Notes: generated by a model not told the origin, from the sequence alone. 64,000 nucleotides of DNA from Abiotrophia defectiva ATCC 49176 (GCF_037041345.1 NZ_CP146287.1:623501-687500), one strand, 5' to 3'; counted from the stretch's first letter, positions 9,026 through 17,285 are shown. Made by a program: numbers and translations.

Positions 9026-9304
9026 TTATAGGCGGAGTTCTAACTCGACAAAGTTGTGGGCCTCTAGGATTTCGACATTGTCACGGTTGTTTTGCTGGAA
9101 GAGCTTGGCAATGGCAAAATCAATTTCCTTGGCGCGCACAGGGCGGTTCTTATTGATGACGATGATGTTCTTGTGGGTTGGGGCAGCTGAATAGAAGACG
9201 GTTGTGGGACCTAGGGTGTAGACCTTAACAATGGATGCGTCCGAACATTCTAGCTGTTTAGTGACCAAGTCATAATGACTATTGGTGACGTCAATCATTT
9301 TCAT
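9026..9304 (-). CDS. Small conserved protein, DUF1827-like
   Basis: This 92-residue protein begins MKMIDVTNSHYDLV and continues with KVYTLGPTTVFYSAAPTHKNI. I recognise the pattern from the DUF1827 family found in Lactobacillales. No catalytic motif, signal peptide or membrane segment is visible. The start has a strong aggaggg ribosome site. It converges on nadV and lies divergently upstream of ptsHI. Function unknown. Confidence 0.7.
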   Translation of the reverse strand: MKMIDVTNSHYDLVTKQLECSDASIVKVYTLGPTTVFYSAAPTHKNIIVINKNRPVRAKEIDFAIAKLFQQNNRDNVEILEAHNFVELELRL

Positions 9305-9424
9305 ACGAGACCCTCCTTTATTCTATTATAAGCCTTTTCAAACCAAAAATATAGGGGAATTTCTAGAAAAAAACCGCAAAGAGACATTTTCATGATAAAA
9401 AGCGACTAGGATGGGGCCAAATTA

Positions 9425-9578
9425 GGAAAGCGTTTAAAAAATTTTCGTCTTTAGGGTCATTTTTTCATGCTAGACGGTTGTTCTATCGGGAAAAAAATGT
9501 TATCCTAGTACGTGAAGAGATGTAATCGCCATTACATCCTCATCTTCTAAACTATTTTTTCAAAGGAGTTTTTTTGAT
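9425..9578 (+). promoter_or_regulatory. ptsHI promoter, cre-like site and leader hairpin
   Basis: TTGTTC (9478-9483) and TATCCT (9501-9506) are 17 bp apart. A sequence fitting about 12 of 14 positions of the CcpA cre consensus, ggaaagcgtttaaa, lies upstream at 9425-9438. The leader contains a perfect hairpin gatgtaat-cgcc-attacatc (9519-9538), then an A/T-rich stretch and the ribosome site aaaggag. Carbon-catabolite control is suggested; the hairpin may stabilise the mRNA. The remaining DNA from 9305 shows no gene. Confidence 0.55.
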
Positions 9579-9845
9579 ATGGAAAAGAAAGAATTTCACG
9601 TTGTAGCTGAAACAGGGATTCACGCACGTCCAGCAACTTTGTTGGTACAAACTGCAAGCAAATTCTCTGCTGATTTAAACTTAGAATACAAAGGTAAATC
9701 TGTTAACTTGAAATCCATCATGGGTGTTATGTCATTAGGCGTAGGCCAAGGCGCTGACGTAACCATTACGGCAGAAGGTGCTGACGAAAAAGAAGCGCTT
9801 GAAGCAGTAACTGAAACTATGAAAAAAGAAGGCTTGGCTGAGTAA
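9579..9845 (+). CDS. ptsH: Phosphocarrier protein HPr
   Basis: This 88-residue PTS carrier accepts phosphate from EI at His15 ([10 protein letters not shown]) and passes it to sugar-specific EIIA. The regulatory Ser46, target of HPr kinase, lies in [12 protein letters not shown] as in other Gram-positive HPr proteins. Codon use is strongly biased, as for a very highly expressed gene. Its stop overlaps the start of ptsI by one base (taATGa), so the two are translationally coupled. Confidence 0.98.
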   Translation: MEKKEFHVVAETGIHARPATLLVQTASKFSADLNLEYKGKSVNLKSIMGVMSLGVGQGADVTITAEGADEKEALEAVTETMKKEGLAE

Positions 9846-11581
9846 TGACATACTTAGCGGGTATTGCAGCGAGTGATGGGATTGCCATCGCTCCTGCTTA
9901 TTTATTAACGGAGCCAGATTTGAGCTTTGAGCGAGTAGCCGTAGCAGACACTGACGCCGAAGTTGCGCGTTTGGATGCTGCCTTGGCTCAAGCCAAAGAA
10001 GAGATCACTGCCATTCGTGACTTGGCATTAGACGCTTTAGGCGAACACGAGGCACAGGTCTTTGAAGCTCACTTGTTGGTATTAGGCGACCCAGAATTAA
10101 CTGACCAAATCAAAAATACTATCCGTAACGAAAAGGTAAATGCGGAAGCAGCCTTGCGTGATGTAAGTGGCATGTTCATCCAATTGTTCAAATCAATGGA
10201 AGACAACCCATACATGCAAGAGCGTGCAGCCGACATCAAAGACGTATCTGAACGCGTACTTGCGGCCCTTTTAGGCGTCAAGTTACCAAGTCCAGCTACC
10301 ATCTCTGAAGAAGCCATTGTCATTGCCCATGACTTGACTCCAAGTGACACGGCGCAATTGAACAAGAAATACGTTCGGGCCTTTGTAACAAATATTGGCG
10401 GACGCACGTCCCACTCAGCCATTATGGCGCGCTCTTTGGAAATTCCTGCCATTGTCGGGACCAAGGAAGTAACCCATGTGGTTAAGGATGGCGACTTACT
10501 GATTGTCGACGCCTTAGAAGGTAAAGTACTTGTTAACCCTAGCGAAGCGGAAGTAGCGGAATACCGCCAAAAAGCCCAAGCCTTCGCTGACCAAAAAGCA
10601 GAATGGGCAAAACTGGTCTCTGCACCATCCGTAACCAAAGACGGCAAACACGTGGAATTGGCTGCCAACATTGGGACACCAAAAGACGTAGCCGGTGTCT
10701 TGGCTAACGGTGGGGAAGCAGTCGGTCTCTACCGGACTGAGTTCCTCTACATGGACTCTGCTGATTTCCCAACTGAAGATGAACAATACGAAGCTTACAA
10801 GGCTGTATTGGAATCAATGGCTGGCAAGCCAGTAGTGGTACGTACCATGGATATCGGTGGTGACAAAGAGTTACCATACTTGGAATTACCACACGAAATG
10901 AACCCATTCTTGGGTTACCGGGCTATCCGGATTTCCTTGGACCAACGCGACATGTTCAAGACCCAATTGCGGGCTCTCTTACGCGCGTCTGTTCATGGTA
11001 ACTTACGGATTATGTTCCCAATGATCGCGACCTTGAGCGAATTCCGTTCAGCTAAGTCCTTCTACGAAGAAGTCAAGGCTGAATTAGTCGCTGAAGGCGT
11101 GGCAGTAGCTGACGGCATCCAAGTCGGGATCATGATTGAGATTCCTGCTGCGGCTGTCTTGGCTCATCAATTTGCGAAGGAAGTAGACTTCTTCTCTATC
11201 GGGACCAACGACTTGATTCAATACACCATGGCGGCGGACCGGATGAACGAACAAGTCTCTTACCTCTACCAACCTTACAACCCATCTATCTTGACCTTGA
11301 TCAAGCACGTCATCGACGCATCGCATGCTGAAGGCAAATGGACTGGTATGTGTGGGGAAATGGCTGGGGACCAAACGGCTGTGCCACTCCTCTTAGGGAT
11401 GGGCTTAGACGAGTTCTCTATGTCAGCGACTTCTATCTTGAAGACTCGCTCCCTCTTAACCAAGTTGGACTCTCAAGAAATGAAAGCCTTGGCTGACAAA
11501 GCCATCAACGAGTGCACCACTGTTGATGAAGTAGAAGCCTTGGTAGCTGAAGCTGTTGCAAAGGCAACCGCTCAAGCATAA
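9845..11581 (+). CDS. ptsI: PTS enzyme I (phosphoenolpyruvate-protein phosphotransferase)
   Basis: This 578-residue cytoplasmic enzyme starts the PTS cascade by taking phosphate from PEP and giving it to HPr. The phosphohistidine is His190 in [15 protein letters not shown]. The PEP-binding domain has [27 protein letters not shown] and the active Cys in MCGEMAGD. It overlaps ptsH by one base, and the pair forms one operon ending in a strong terminator. The length is standard. Confidence 0.98.
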   Translation: MTYLAGIAASDGIAIAPAYLLTEPDLSFERVAVADTDAEVARLDAALAQAKEEITAIRDLALDALGEHEAQVFEAHLLVLGDPELTDQIKNTIRNEKVNAEAALRDVSGMFIQLFKSMEDNPYMQERAADIKDVSERVLAALLGVKLPSPATISEEAIVIAHDLTPSDTAQLNKKYVRAFVTNIGGRTSHSAIMARSLEIPAIVGTKEVTHVVKDGDLLIVDALEGKVLVNPSEAEVAEYRQKAQAFADQKAEWAKLVSAPSVTKDGKHVELAANIGTPKDVAGVLANGGEAVGLYRTEFLYMDSADFPTEDEQYEAYKAVLESMAGKPVVVRTMDIGGDKELPYLELPHEMNPFLGYRAIRISLDQRDMFKTQLRALLRASVHGNLRIMFPMIATLSEFRSAKSFYEEVKAELVAEGVAVADGIQVGIMIEIPAAAVLAHQFAKEVDFFSIGTNDLIQYTMAADRMNEQVSYLYQPYNPSILTLIKHVIDASHAEGKWTGMCGEMAGDQTAVPLLLGMGLDEFSMSATSILKTRSLLTKLDSQEMKALADKAINECTTVDEVEALVAEAVAKATAQA

Positions 11582-11596
11582 TGCTCTGACCATTAG

Positions 11597-11627
11597 GAGA
11601 CTAGGACTGCGGTCCTGGTCTCTTTTT
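11597..11627 (+). terminator. Terminator of ptsHI
   Basis: gagactaggac (11597-11607), loop tgcg, gtcctggtctc (11612-11622), then TTTTT. The stem is 11 bp with one wobble pair. Confidence 0.9.
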
Positions 11628-11793
11628 GAGTGGGCTGGGAGACTGTGGACTTGGGAGCTGGCGAGGAGGGGAGGCTGGTACTCAAGTTAAGTAAAAGAGC
11701 CGTCCGGGAAGGGGCGCTTGCGAGGTCTCGGCATAGGACCAAGCTAGCCAATCTGCTAGCCAAGAAAAGGGGTCCGCCCAGGTCTGACAGACC

Positions 11794-11822
11794 TTGACAA
11801 AGCCCGCCCCATGCCGTAAAAT
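11794..11822 (+). promoter_or_regulatory. Promoter of the tRNA-Arg gene
   Basis: Consensus TTGACA (11794-11799) and TAAAAT (11817-11822) have an exact 17-bp spacer, ending 30 bp before the mature tRNA. The 165 bp upstream, back to the ptsHI terminator, shows no gene. Confidence 0.8.
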
Positions 11823-11852
11823 AGATAGGTATTCGACTTGCGAATACAGTAT

Positions 11853-11926
11853 GTCTCAGTAGCTCAGCTGGATAGAGCATTCGCCTTCTAAGCGAACGGT
11901 CGGGGGTTCGAATCCCTCCTGGGATG
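11853..11926 (+). tRNA. tRNA-Arg (anticodon TCT)
   Basis: The cloverleaf folds cleanly. Acceptor GTCTCAG pairs with CTGGGAT (with G-T wobbles), discriminator G. The D arm is GCTC-AGCTGGATA-GAGC. The anticodon stem TTCGC/GCGAA encloses loop CTTCTAA (anticodon TCT at 11887-11889), and the T arm is GGGGG-TTCGAAT-CCCTC. CCA is not encoded. The 3' end doubles as the attachment site of the downstream element, which has replaced the native terminator; that terminator now lies beyond attR. Confidence 0.95.
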
Positions 11927-11927
11927 T
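11916..11927 (+). other. attL of the tRNA-Arg element
   Basis: CTCCTGGGATGT, the last 11 bases of the tRNA gene plus one, recurs exactly at 17226-17237 (attR). The repeat restores the tRNA 3' end at the integrase side, as expected for tRNA-targeting tyrosine recombinases. Confidence 0.8.
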
Positions 11928-11986
11928 AAAAGGTGTTGAAACACCAATGTTTTCAAGGGTTGGTGTCACGTATTTGTCACCGACCT

Positions 11987-13106
11987 TTATTTTTTATCCA
12001 TTAAGTCGACAATTTTTCTATTAGGTGATTGTTTCAATTCATCTAATACATGATCATATACTTTTCTAATCATAGTTGTATCAGCGTGGCCAACCCGTTC
12101 CGCTACATGTTGGTCGTAAATGTCGTGGTTTAATAGATAGCTGACGTGCGAATGACGGAAGCCGTGTGTTGTAATTCTTGTTACTTGAACCTGCTCGCAC
12201 AGCTTATCTAATACCTTTTGAACATTATTCCATGAGATAGGAACCTGCGTTGCACGATTGAAGAAGATGAACCCATTAGGGTTTATTTTTTTACTTCGAG
12301 GCAAGTTTTTGCGATCTTCCATTATCTCGTTTAAATACGTTGTGGTAGTAGGGTCAATGACAATATCACGCACACTGCTTTCATTTTTCGTCGTTTTAAT
12401 CTGTTTGGTCTTAACGTAGTCCAGTGAATGTCTAATGTGTATGATGCGATTATCTAGGTCAATATCATCATTAGTTAAAGCCAAAATCTCACCAATGCGC
12501 ATGCCAGTAGCGTGTTCCACAATAAACACATAAAGAGCGGTTCTATCAATCCGAATCCGATCATAAACAATCTGCATAAGAGTAGACATCTGTTCTTCAG
12601 ATAAATATTTATTTTTGGCCTTACTCTCTTTTAGCGGATATTTTAACCTCGTACGAAGGGTCAATTTGGATCACGCCATTTCGAAAAGCATACTGCAGGC
12701 AGGCTTTCAGCTGGTGATGAAATTTCCGTGTGCTTTCCTTAGTTCGAGCTTGGCCATATTCGTCTAATTTCGACTGATAGACGGCATTCGTTATCTTGTT
12801 GATCGGCATTTGCCGTATAGCTGTTTAATCGTCCGAATGACTAATTGATAATTATCCTTGGTTCGTTCAGATAAATGATTCTCGCGTTTTAGCTTGTACC
12901 ACTCGCTGAAATACTCAAAAAACGGCGTCTTAGCGTTCGATAAATCATAGCCGTTGAATAAAATCAGCTTCCACTTTTACGGCTACTGCATTCGCTTCAG
13001 CTTTGGTTCTGAAGCCACTTTTTGTGATCCATTTTCGTTTGCCGGCATCGTCGTAATACGACACACGGTAACGCCATGTTTTGCCAGCTTTCGATATATT
13101 TGCCAT
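11987..13106 (-). pseudogene. int: Tyrosine-recombinase integrase, frameshifted in several places
   Basis: On the minus strand ATG 13104-13106 starts an arm-binding domain (MANISKAGKTWRYRVSYYDD) that runs into a TGA near 12950. The protein continues in another frame (KTPFFEYFSEWYKLKREN), stops, then continues from 12809 as a core-binding segment (FHHQLKACLQYAFRNGVI), and again from about 12650 as the catalytic domain. That domain retains HATGMRIGEILAL (catalytic Arg), HGFRHSHVSYLL (His-x-x-Arg), VGHADTTMIRKVY and the Tyr of YDHVLDEL. At least three frameshifts split an integrase of about 370 residues of the phage/ICE type, so the element cannot excise by itself. Confidence 0.87.
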
Positions 13107-13175
13107 ATATACCAATCCTTTCATTTGTGGTATAATAGAGCATATTAAATAGCCCTATAGGGTTGTTTTGATTAC

Positions 13176-13220
13176 CACCACTCCGATTGTTTGGCGAAAG
13201 GGGGAGTGGTGTTTTTTTTT
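13176..13220 (+). terminator. Hairpin with T run upstream of the IS200-like insertion
   Basis: caccactcc (13176-13184) pairs with ggagtggtg (13203-13211), followed by at least nine T. It would stop rightward transcripts; which gene it served is no longer visible. Confidence 0.7.
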
Positions 13221-13224
13221 GTAT

Positions 13225-13956
13225 TACGAAAACCACCAGCATTGCTGGTGGTTCCGGAGAGCTTATAGCGAGGTAAGCAAAAAGACCTCCCAAGTGGTAA
13301 ACTTAGTGTAGGTTTCCCGACCACACAAAAAGAACCAGGGAGGTATCCTTATGAAAAAGGACAATGATAGTTTAGCACACACAAGTTGGAATTGTAAGTA
13401 TTATATCGTGTTCGCGCCTAAGTATCGACTGCAAATCATATATGGGAAGTACAAGGCAACGATTGGCAGAATTGTCCGTGAATTATGCGAGCGTAAGGGC
13501 GTCACTATCCATGAAGCAAATGCCTACAAAGACCACATTCATATGTTAGTCAGTATCCCACCAAAACTAAGTGTTTCAAGCTTTATGGGGTATCTGAAAG
13601 GAAAAAGTAGTCTGATGATATTTGATCGATACGCCAATTTAAAGTACTGATATGGGAACCGCAAGTTTTGGTGTCGAGGCTATTTCGTGGATACAGTAGG
13701 CCGAAACAAGGAGAAGATAGAAGAATACATTCGGAATCAAGTTCGGGAGGACCAGGTAGCAGAACAACTGAGCTTATTCGAAGCGACGGATCCATTCACA
13801 GGAGAAAAGCATCGGAGAAAGTAAGCGAAGCTCTTTGAGAGCTAGCGAGGAAAAGTGGTGCAGGAGGGAAACCGATTCAGTAGGCCTTTAGGCCGTGGCC
13901 GGTAGCAGAGGCTTCCAGCCGCAGAGCAAACCGCCCGTTGTCACGGGCGGTTTTGA
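13225..13956 (+). mobile_element. IS200/IS605-group insertion sequence (tnpA only)
   Basis: A single-gene insertion is flanked by subterminal hairpins: aaccaccagc/gctggtggtt (13231-13253) on the left and aaaccgcccg/cgggcggttt (13928-13953) on the right. Such hairpins are bound by TnpA in this group, which has no terminal inverted repeats. The right hairpin sits against the stop of the Abi_2 gene on the other strand, and the insertion ends there. Exact ends are estimates. Confidence 0.8.
13351..13824 (+). pseudogene. tnpA: IS200-type Y1 transposase TnpA with an in-frame TGA
   Basis: Translation from ATG 13351 gives TSWNCKYYIVFAPKYRLQI and the HUH metal site DHIHMLVSIPP, both typical of TnpA. 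A TGA at 13648-13650 interrupts the frame after NLKY. The same frame then continues without change (YGNRKFWCRGYFVDTVGRNK, then EEYIRNQ) to a normal stop at 13822. Restoring one codon would give 157 residues, the normal size. The catalytic tyrosine (EEYIRNQ) lies after the TGA, so the 99-residue product should be inactive unless the stop is read through. Confidence 0.88.
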
Positions 13957-14973
13957 TTAATTACTGTCAATATTTTTTACTAAAGGGTTGTCGATTTGTT
14001 CCAAGGTAGATATGATTTTATCTGTGATCTTAGATATAGACATTAAATATTTAATCAAATAAGGTATGTGCTTTTTAGTTAATTTTAAGTAAGTGGAAAT
14101 TTCGTTTAACAATCTTCTTCGGTTGACATCATCGCTTAAAATAATAGTGGCAATCAAGACGTCTAATAATGTTGCACCGTCATTTTTTGAAGCCATATTT
14201 GTTCCATACTCTTTTGCTACTAAATGGCGTGGCAGCCTTGCACGTTCTAATAATGTTATTGAGCGGTTACCATGAGCCGTGTTATTTCGGTATTGATGCA
14301 AAATTTTTAGGCACGCAGCAAAAAGTTCTTTCTTTTCATCTGGAGTTAGCGCATTATTCTTAGAGAATAACATTTGGTTAACTATCTCGTCTTTCTTGTT
14401 GCCTTTTAAAATTTTGTACCAATTCACAGAGGTTGAAAAATATATGTTTTTTATAATGATCCAAGGCGGAATATGGTTTTTAGGTGGCTTACCGGTTTTG
14501 GCGTCTCCCTCTCTGTAAAATTTTGTAGGATTATTTTTAGTGTTCTTTAATTCTTTTTTTATTGAACTTATAGTACCACTAACTAAATCAGCCTTGCTAC
14601 TCCCTGGATTTTTATAGTGCTTTTTATCGAGAAAATTATCTTGATGAACACCGTAGTCTCTTGCTACTAAATACGACAATTTGGTTTTAAGTGAGTTTTC
14701 CACCGCAATGACATACTTAAAAACAATCCCCTGCAACTCAGAATCAAATAAATGTAAATTATATAATCTTTCGATCGTAAATTCTTTTTTAAACCTTTCG
14801 AAATTACAGCGTTTATCTAGTAGTTCTTCTTTATATCCATTTATTAGGGAGTAGTAAGATACAGTTGATAAAATATGCTCATTTAATTTATCCTCGGCGT
14901 AAACCGTGATTCCTCTTGATTTTAGTATTTCTATTTGCTGTGAATAGGTTTTAAAAGGTTTATCATATTGCAT
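13957..14973 (-). CDS. Abi_2-family abortive infection protein (AbiD/AbiF type, HEPN-like)
   Basis: This 338-residue protein opens with YDKPFKTYSQQIEILKSRGI and contains YYSLINGYKE, LFDSELQGIVFKYVIAVENSLK and NHIPPWIIIKNIYFSTSVNWY, the hallmarks of the Abi_2 family known from lactococcal AbiD/AbiF phage-exclusion genes. Near residue 225, HQYRNNTAHGNR matches the R-x4-6-H motif of HEPN RNases, so RNA cleavage is a reasonable inference. It lies inside a prophage-like element between integrase and repressor, downstream of the ImmA operon but separated from it by a terminator. It is intact while its neighbours decay, which suggests it is being kept. Low GC suggests transfer. Confidence 0.82.
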   Translation of the reverse strand: MQYDKPFKTYSQQIEILKSRGITVYAEDKLNEHILSTVSYYSLINGYKEELLDKRCNFERFKKEFTIERLYNLHLFDSELQGIVFKYVIAVENSLKTKLSYLVARDYGVHQDNFLDKKHYKNPGSSKADLVSGTISSIKKELKNTKNNPTKFYREGDAKTGKPPKNHIPPWIIIKNIYFSTSVNWYKILKGNKKDEIVNQMLFSKNNALTPDEKKELFAACLKILHQYRNNTAHGNRSITLLERARLPRHLVAKEYGTNMASKNDGATLLDVLIATIILSDDVNRRRLLNEISTYLKLTKKHIPYLIKYLMSISKITDKIISTLEQIDNPLVKNIDSN

Positions 14974-15002
14974 AAATTAAATCCTTTCCCTCGTGTGCGC
15001 AA

Positions 15003-15040
15003 AAAAAGAGACAGAGTTTAGTCGCCCTGTCTCTTTTTTT
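15003..15040 (-). terminator. Bidirectional terminator between the ImmA operon and the Abi gene
   Basis: aaaaagagacag (15003-15014) pairs with ctgtctcttttt (15027-15038), with A and T runs at both sides. It follows the 123-residue gene on the minus strand, so the Abi gene must have its own promoter near 14980-15000. Confidence 0.85.
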
Positions 15041-15092
15041 AGCGTCCTCGCATAGACACCATTTCGATTATGGGCTAATTTTATCATTGTTT

Positions 15093-15464
15093 TTAGATGT
15101 CGTCAATAGATATGGCAAAATCTCCTATATTTATTTCGGGACTAGCTACTTTCTTTGGAAGTGGGTCGAGTTGGCTGTTATTTATTTTTAATTTCTCGCG
15201 ATCGCGATAATCGAAATTTGAATCAGCGTAAAACTGTTCATCGTAATCTGGGGAACTAACACATATTGAAAAATTGGGAAATGTTTCGAGAACTTCAACT
15301 CGTGCTTTATTTACATAATACTTACCTAGAACAACACCATCTAAATCTTTTATTTCCTCAATAGACTCAGCAATATAGAATTCTTCCCCTGCATATATAT
15401 GATCTCCCAATCCGCCGTTTAATACAATTCGTTTATTATCTATAATTCTAATGACTTGAAACAT
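15093..15464 (-). CDS. Hypothetical protein of the lysogeny operon
   Basis: This 123-residue acidic protein is not recognised. It has a beta-rich N-terminal half (FQVIRIIDNKRIVLNGGLGD) and a charged tail ending in INIGDFAISIDDI. Its start overlaps the end of the ImmA gene by 17 bases, indicating coupled translation. Genes in this position in Gram-positive prophages are often small accessory or immunity proteins, but nothing here shows function. Confidence 0.7.
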   Translation of the reverse strand: MFQVIRIIDNKRIVLNGGLGDHIYAGEEFYIAESIEEIKDLDGVVLGKYYVNKARVEVLETFPNFSICVSSPDYDEQFYADSNFDYRDREKLKINNSQLDPLPKKVASPEINIGDFAISIDDI

Positions 15465-15891
15465 GTATATTATCTCCTTTTATATAAACCTTTCCAACTG
15501 ATTTCCTAACCCAAAATTCCAGGACGGATTCATTGGGCATTTCGTTTAATTCATTGTACTGCCGGCGTAACAACTCGAATGCGAATCGGTGGGCTTCCGC
15601 TTCATTCTTGGATACCTGAACTGAACTGCCAAAGTTTCGCATGAACGGGGTGCTGGCCGACTGGTGCATAATACAATGACCTAATTCATGACACAAGGTG
15701 TATTCTTGCAACGGATCATTGATTAAGTCATTGATTATAATAGTGCTAAACCGGCTATTTCTGACCGTTAAGCCACATGTATCGCTATCCAAGGGTAAAC
15801 GTAAGACATCAATCTTACGTTCCTTAGCGATGAGTTTTGAGTCGTGTGTGTCGAGCTTTTTGTATAATTTATCGACGTATTCGTCTATCAA
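15448..15891 (-). CDS. immA: ImmA/IrrE-family metallopeptidase
   Basis: This 147-residue protein contains the zinc-protease motif LCHELGHCIMH at mid-length, with a downstream acidic stretch (NEAEAHRFAFELL) supplying the third ligand, as in ImmA/IrrE proteins. These cleave the cognate CI-like repressor after DNA damage or a signal, inducing the element. The gene lies 11 bp after the repressor gene in the same transcript, the standard arrangement. Confidence 0.9.
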   Translation of the reverse strand: MIDEYVDKLYKKLDTHDSKLIAKERKIDVLRLPLDSDTCGLTVRNSRFSTIIINDLINDPLQEYTLCHELGHCIMHQSASTPFMRNFGSSVQVSKNEAEAHRFAFELLRRQYNELNEMPNESVLEFWVRKSVGKVYIKGDNIHVSSH

Positions 15892-15902
15892 CTAATACCA
15901 CC

Positions 15903-16316
15903 TCAGTTACGATATTTTTTCGGTGTGAACGCCTGTTTGGCTTTCTCCTTATTCAATTCCATCGCCATTTGAATCGCCGCACGTAAGGACGCCCGCGCTT
16001 CATCTGTCATAGGCTCTCCGTAGAAATTCACTTCCGCTTGCGTTGACAAGCCATCAAGCAACAAGTCTACTTCCTTTCCAATGTCTAACTTTTCTTTTTC
16101 CGTTAATTTATAGTACGGTTCATCTGTCCGGCCGAGCAAATAATCCGTAGACACCTCGAAATAATCGGCGACTTTTTGGAGTTTGTCGACTGATGGTCGG
16201 GATTTATCCCATCGGGCGATTGAACCGCCACTAAAATCTAAAATGCGCTCTAATTGTGCTATTGTCATATGTTTTCTCGTTATTAATTCTCTTACTCTAT
16301 ACAGTAATAGAGACAT
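15903..16316 (-). CDS. CI-like XRE-family repressor
   Basis: This 137-residue protein has an N-terminal helix-turn-helix of XRE type (MTIAQLERILDFSGGSIARW, then PSVDKLQKVADYFEVSTDYL) followed by GRTDEPYY and a charged C-terminal half. It is the probable lysogenic repressor, binding the operators just upstream and controlling its own operon and the rightward genes. The ImmA partner is directly downstream. The C-terminus has no LexA-type autoprotease domain, consistent with cleavage by ImmA instead. Confidence 0.9.
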   Translation of the reverse strand: MSLLLYRVRELITRKHMTIAQLERILDFSGGSIARWDKSRPSVDKLQKVADYFEVSTDYLLGRTDEPYYKLTEKEKLDIGKEVDLLLDGLSTQAEVNFYGEPMTDEARASLRAAIQMAMELNKEKAKQAFTPKKYRN

Positions 16317-16399
16317 TTCGAACCACTCCTTAAAGCTTAACGAAAAAACATTTGAAAAAACAAAAAAGCGTTGACGGTTTGAAAATAATCAAATACACT

Positions 16400-16530
16400 A
16401 ATCTCGTAAGCTAATTTGATAAGCAAACGAAAACAGCTTATAGAGTAATTAAATAAGTCCGCTAAGACAATAATTATTTGAGTTAACTCGTTAGCTTATT
16501 TAGTTAGCTTATTTCGTATGCTTACATAAT
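16400..16530. promoter_or_regulatory. Divergent operator region of the CI-like repressor
   Basis: Copies of an 8-bp half-site TTAGCTTA occur at 16491, 16504 and (as TATGCTTA) 16517, exactly 13 bp apart. Inverted relatives taagctaa, taagcaaa and cagctta lie further left (16407-16440). The region is AT-rich and separates the leftward repressor operon from the rightward ORF, so it is probably the genetic switch. Confidence 0.65.
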
Positions 16531-16602
16531 CGCATATATTCAAACTGTTGTCAATGGTTTTGAATATATCGTTGGAAAATATCCAGGAAGGAGGTGGAGA
16601 GT

Positions 16603-16788
16603 GTGGAAATCCAAATCGGAAAAATCGTATTAGAAAACGTCAAAATAGGTGCCCCAAAAGAAGAAGTACCGACTGATTTGAACAAGAAGTTCAATAACTA
16701 CCTTCTTGATATGATTCATCAGTTAGCCACTGATGATACAAGCGAAGAATCGTCAAAGACGCATGAGCAGAAACTACAGAAACCTTAA
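16603..16788 (+). CDS. Small hypothetical protein, remnant of the rightward (early) operon
   Basis: This 61-residue ORF starts at GTG 16603, seven bases after a perfect aaggaggt. A GTG at 16594 overlaps the ribosome site and is less likely. The protein (MEIQIGKIVLENVKIGAPKE) is acidic and has no recognised domain. It is the only gene left where a Cro/early operon would be expected. Confidence 0.55.
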   Translation: MEIQIGKIVLENVKIGAPKEEVPTDLNKKFNNYLLDMIHQLATDDTSEESSKTHEQKLQKP

Positions 16789-16836
16789 TGGATTCTTCCG
16801 AATTTAAAGTTAGGCCTAACTTTTGTTGAGAATCCT

Positions 16837-16974
16837 TTAATTGTTTAATCTATTTGTTAGTGCTGATTGTGATATCCCATATTCTTTGATGAGTGAAGCT
16901 TGTGTTTTACCGTTGTGGTAAAGTTTCACGAGGGTTCGTTTGAAATCCTCGTCATAGTGATTTCTTGTGGACAT
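16837..16974 (-). pseudogene. Fragment of an IS3-family OrfA (transposase HTH)
   Basis: On the minus strand ATG 16972-16974 begins MSTRNHYDEDFKRTLVKLYH, a typical OrfA helix-turn-helix start, and continues to YGISQSALTNRLNN before a stop at residue 45. Only the recognition-helix part remains; OrfB is absent. The hairpin aaagttag-gc-ctaacttt (16806-16823) beside it resembles the one at 23707-23747, which may mark the same IS family. Confidence 0.65.
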
Positions 16975-17081
16975 AAAGATACCTCCTTGTGGTGTCTAAT
17001 ATAATGGTACATCTGTTTTCTAAATGTGTCTACTTTTATAAGTATAGTGCACAGATCGTTAATTCGCGCCCTGGTGAGATT

Positions 17082-17113
17082 AAAAAAGGCGGGTTATTCA
17101 CCCGTCTTTTTTT
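17082..17113 (+). terminator. Terminator near the right end of the element
   Basis: aaaaaaggcgggt pairs with acccgtctttttt around a short loop. Directly after it, ttgtcactgtttttgtcaccga echoes tcacgtatttgtcaccgac near attL (11968-11986), which may be integrase arm sites. Confidence 0.7.
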
Positions 17114-17225
17114 GTCACTGTTTTTGTCACCGAAATTTTATTTTCTATGTTTTCCCATTCTTTTGAGATAGACAAAACGTACTTTCCTTCTATTATGTTA
17201 CTGTAAAACATGACTAGGTAAATAG

Positions 17226-17237
17226 CTCCTGGGATGT
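17226..17237 (+). other. attR of the tRNA-Arg element
   Basis: An exact copy of the 12 bases CTCCTGGGATGT at the tRNA-Arg 3' end. The sequence immediately beyond is the tRNA-type terminator, so this marks the original chromosomal junction. Confidence 0.8.
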
Positions 17238-17242
17238 TAAGC

Positions 17243-17285
17243 AAAAATCCTCTCTTGGACTAGGGTACAGGAGAGGATTTTTTTG
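17243..17285 (+). terminator. Original terminator of tRNA-Arg, now beyond the element
   Basis: aaatcctctc (17245-17254) pairs with gagaggattt (17271-17280), followed by a T run. The following 130 bp (17289-17420) contain an open 43-codon stretch ending LTLEEVEVKLG with no start; it may be a gene remnant of unknown origin. Confidence 0.8.

Larger units (their letters stand above)
11916..17237. mobile_element. Decayed 5.3-kb integrative element (mini-prophage or satellite) in tRNA-Arg
   Basis: The element runs between the 12-bp repeats at 11916 and 17226. From the tRNA end it holds an integrase pseudogene, an IS200-like insertion, an Abi_2 gene, a hypothetical gene, an ImmA peptidase, a CI-like repressor, an operator region, one small rightward ORF and an IS fragment. 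No replication, packaging or structural genes remain. The lysogeny module (integrase, ImmA, CI) is phage-type, and coding DNA is AT-richer than the flanks. The tRNA's own terminator lies 6 bp beyond attR, confirming the boundary. Confidence 0.78.

Noticed and set aside
10069-10671. 200-codon ORF on the minus strand inside ptsI
   Set aside because: It is opposite a clear, highly expressed ptsI frame and gives no family-like sequence.
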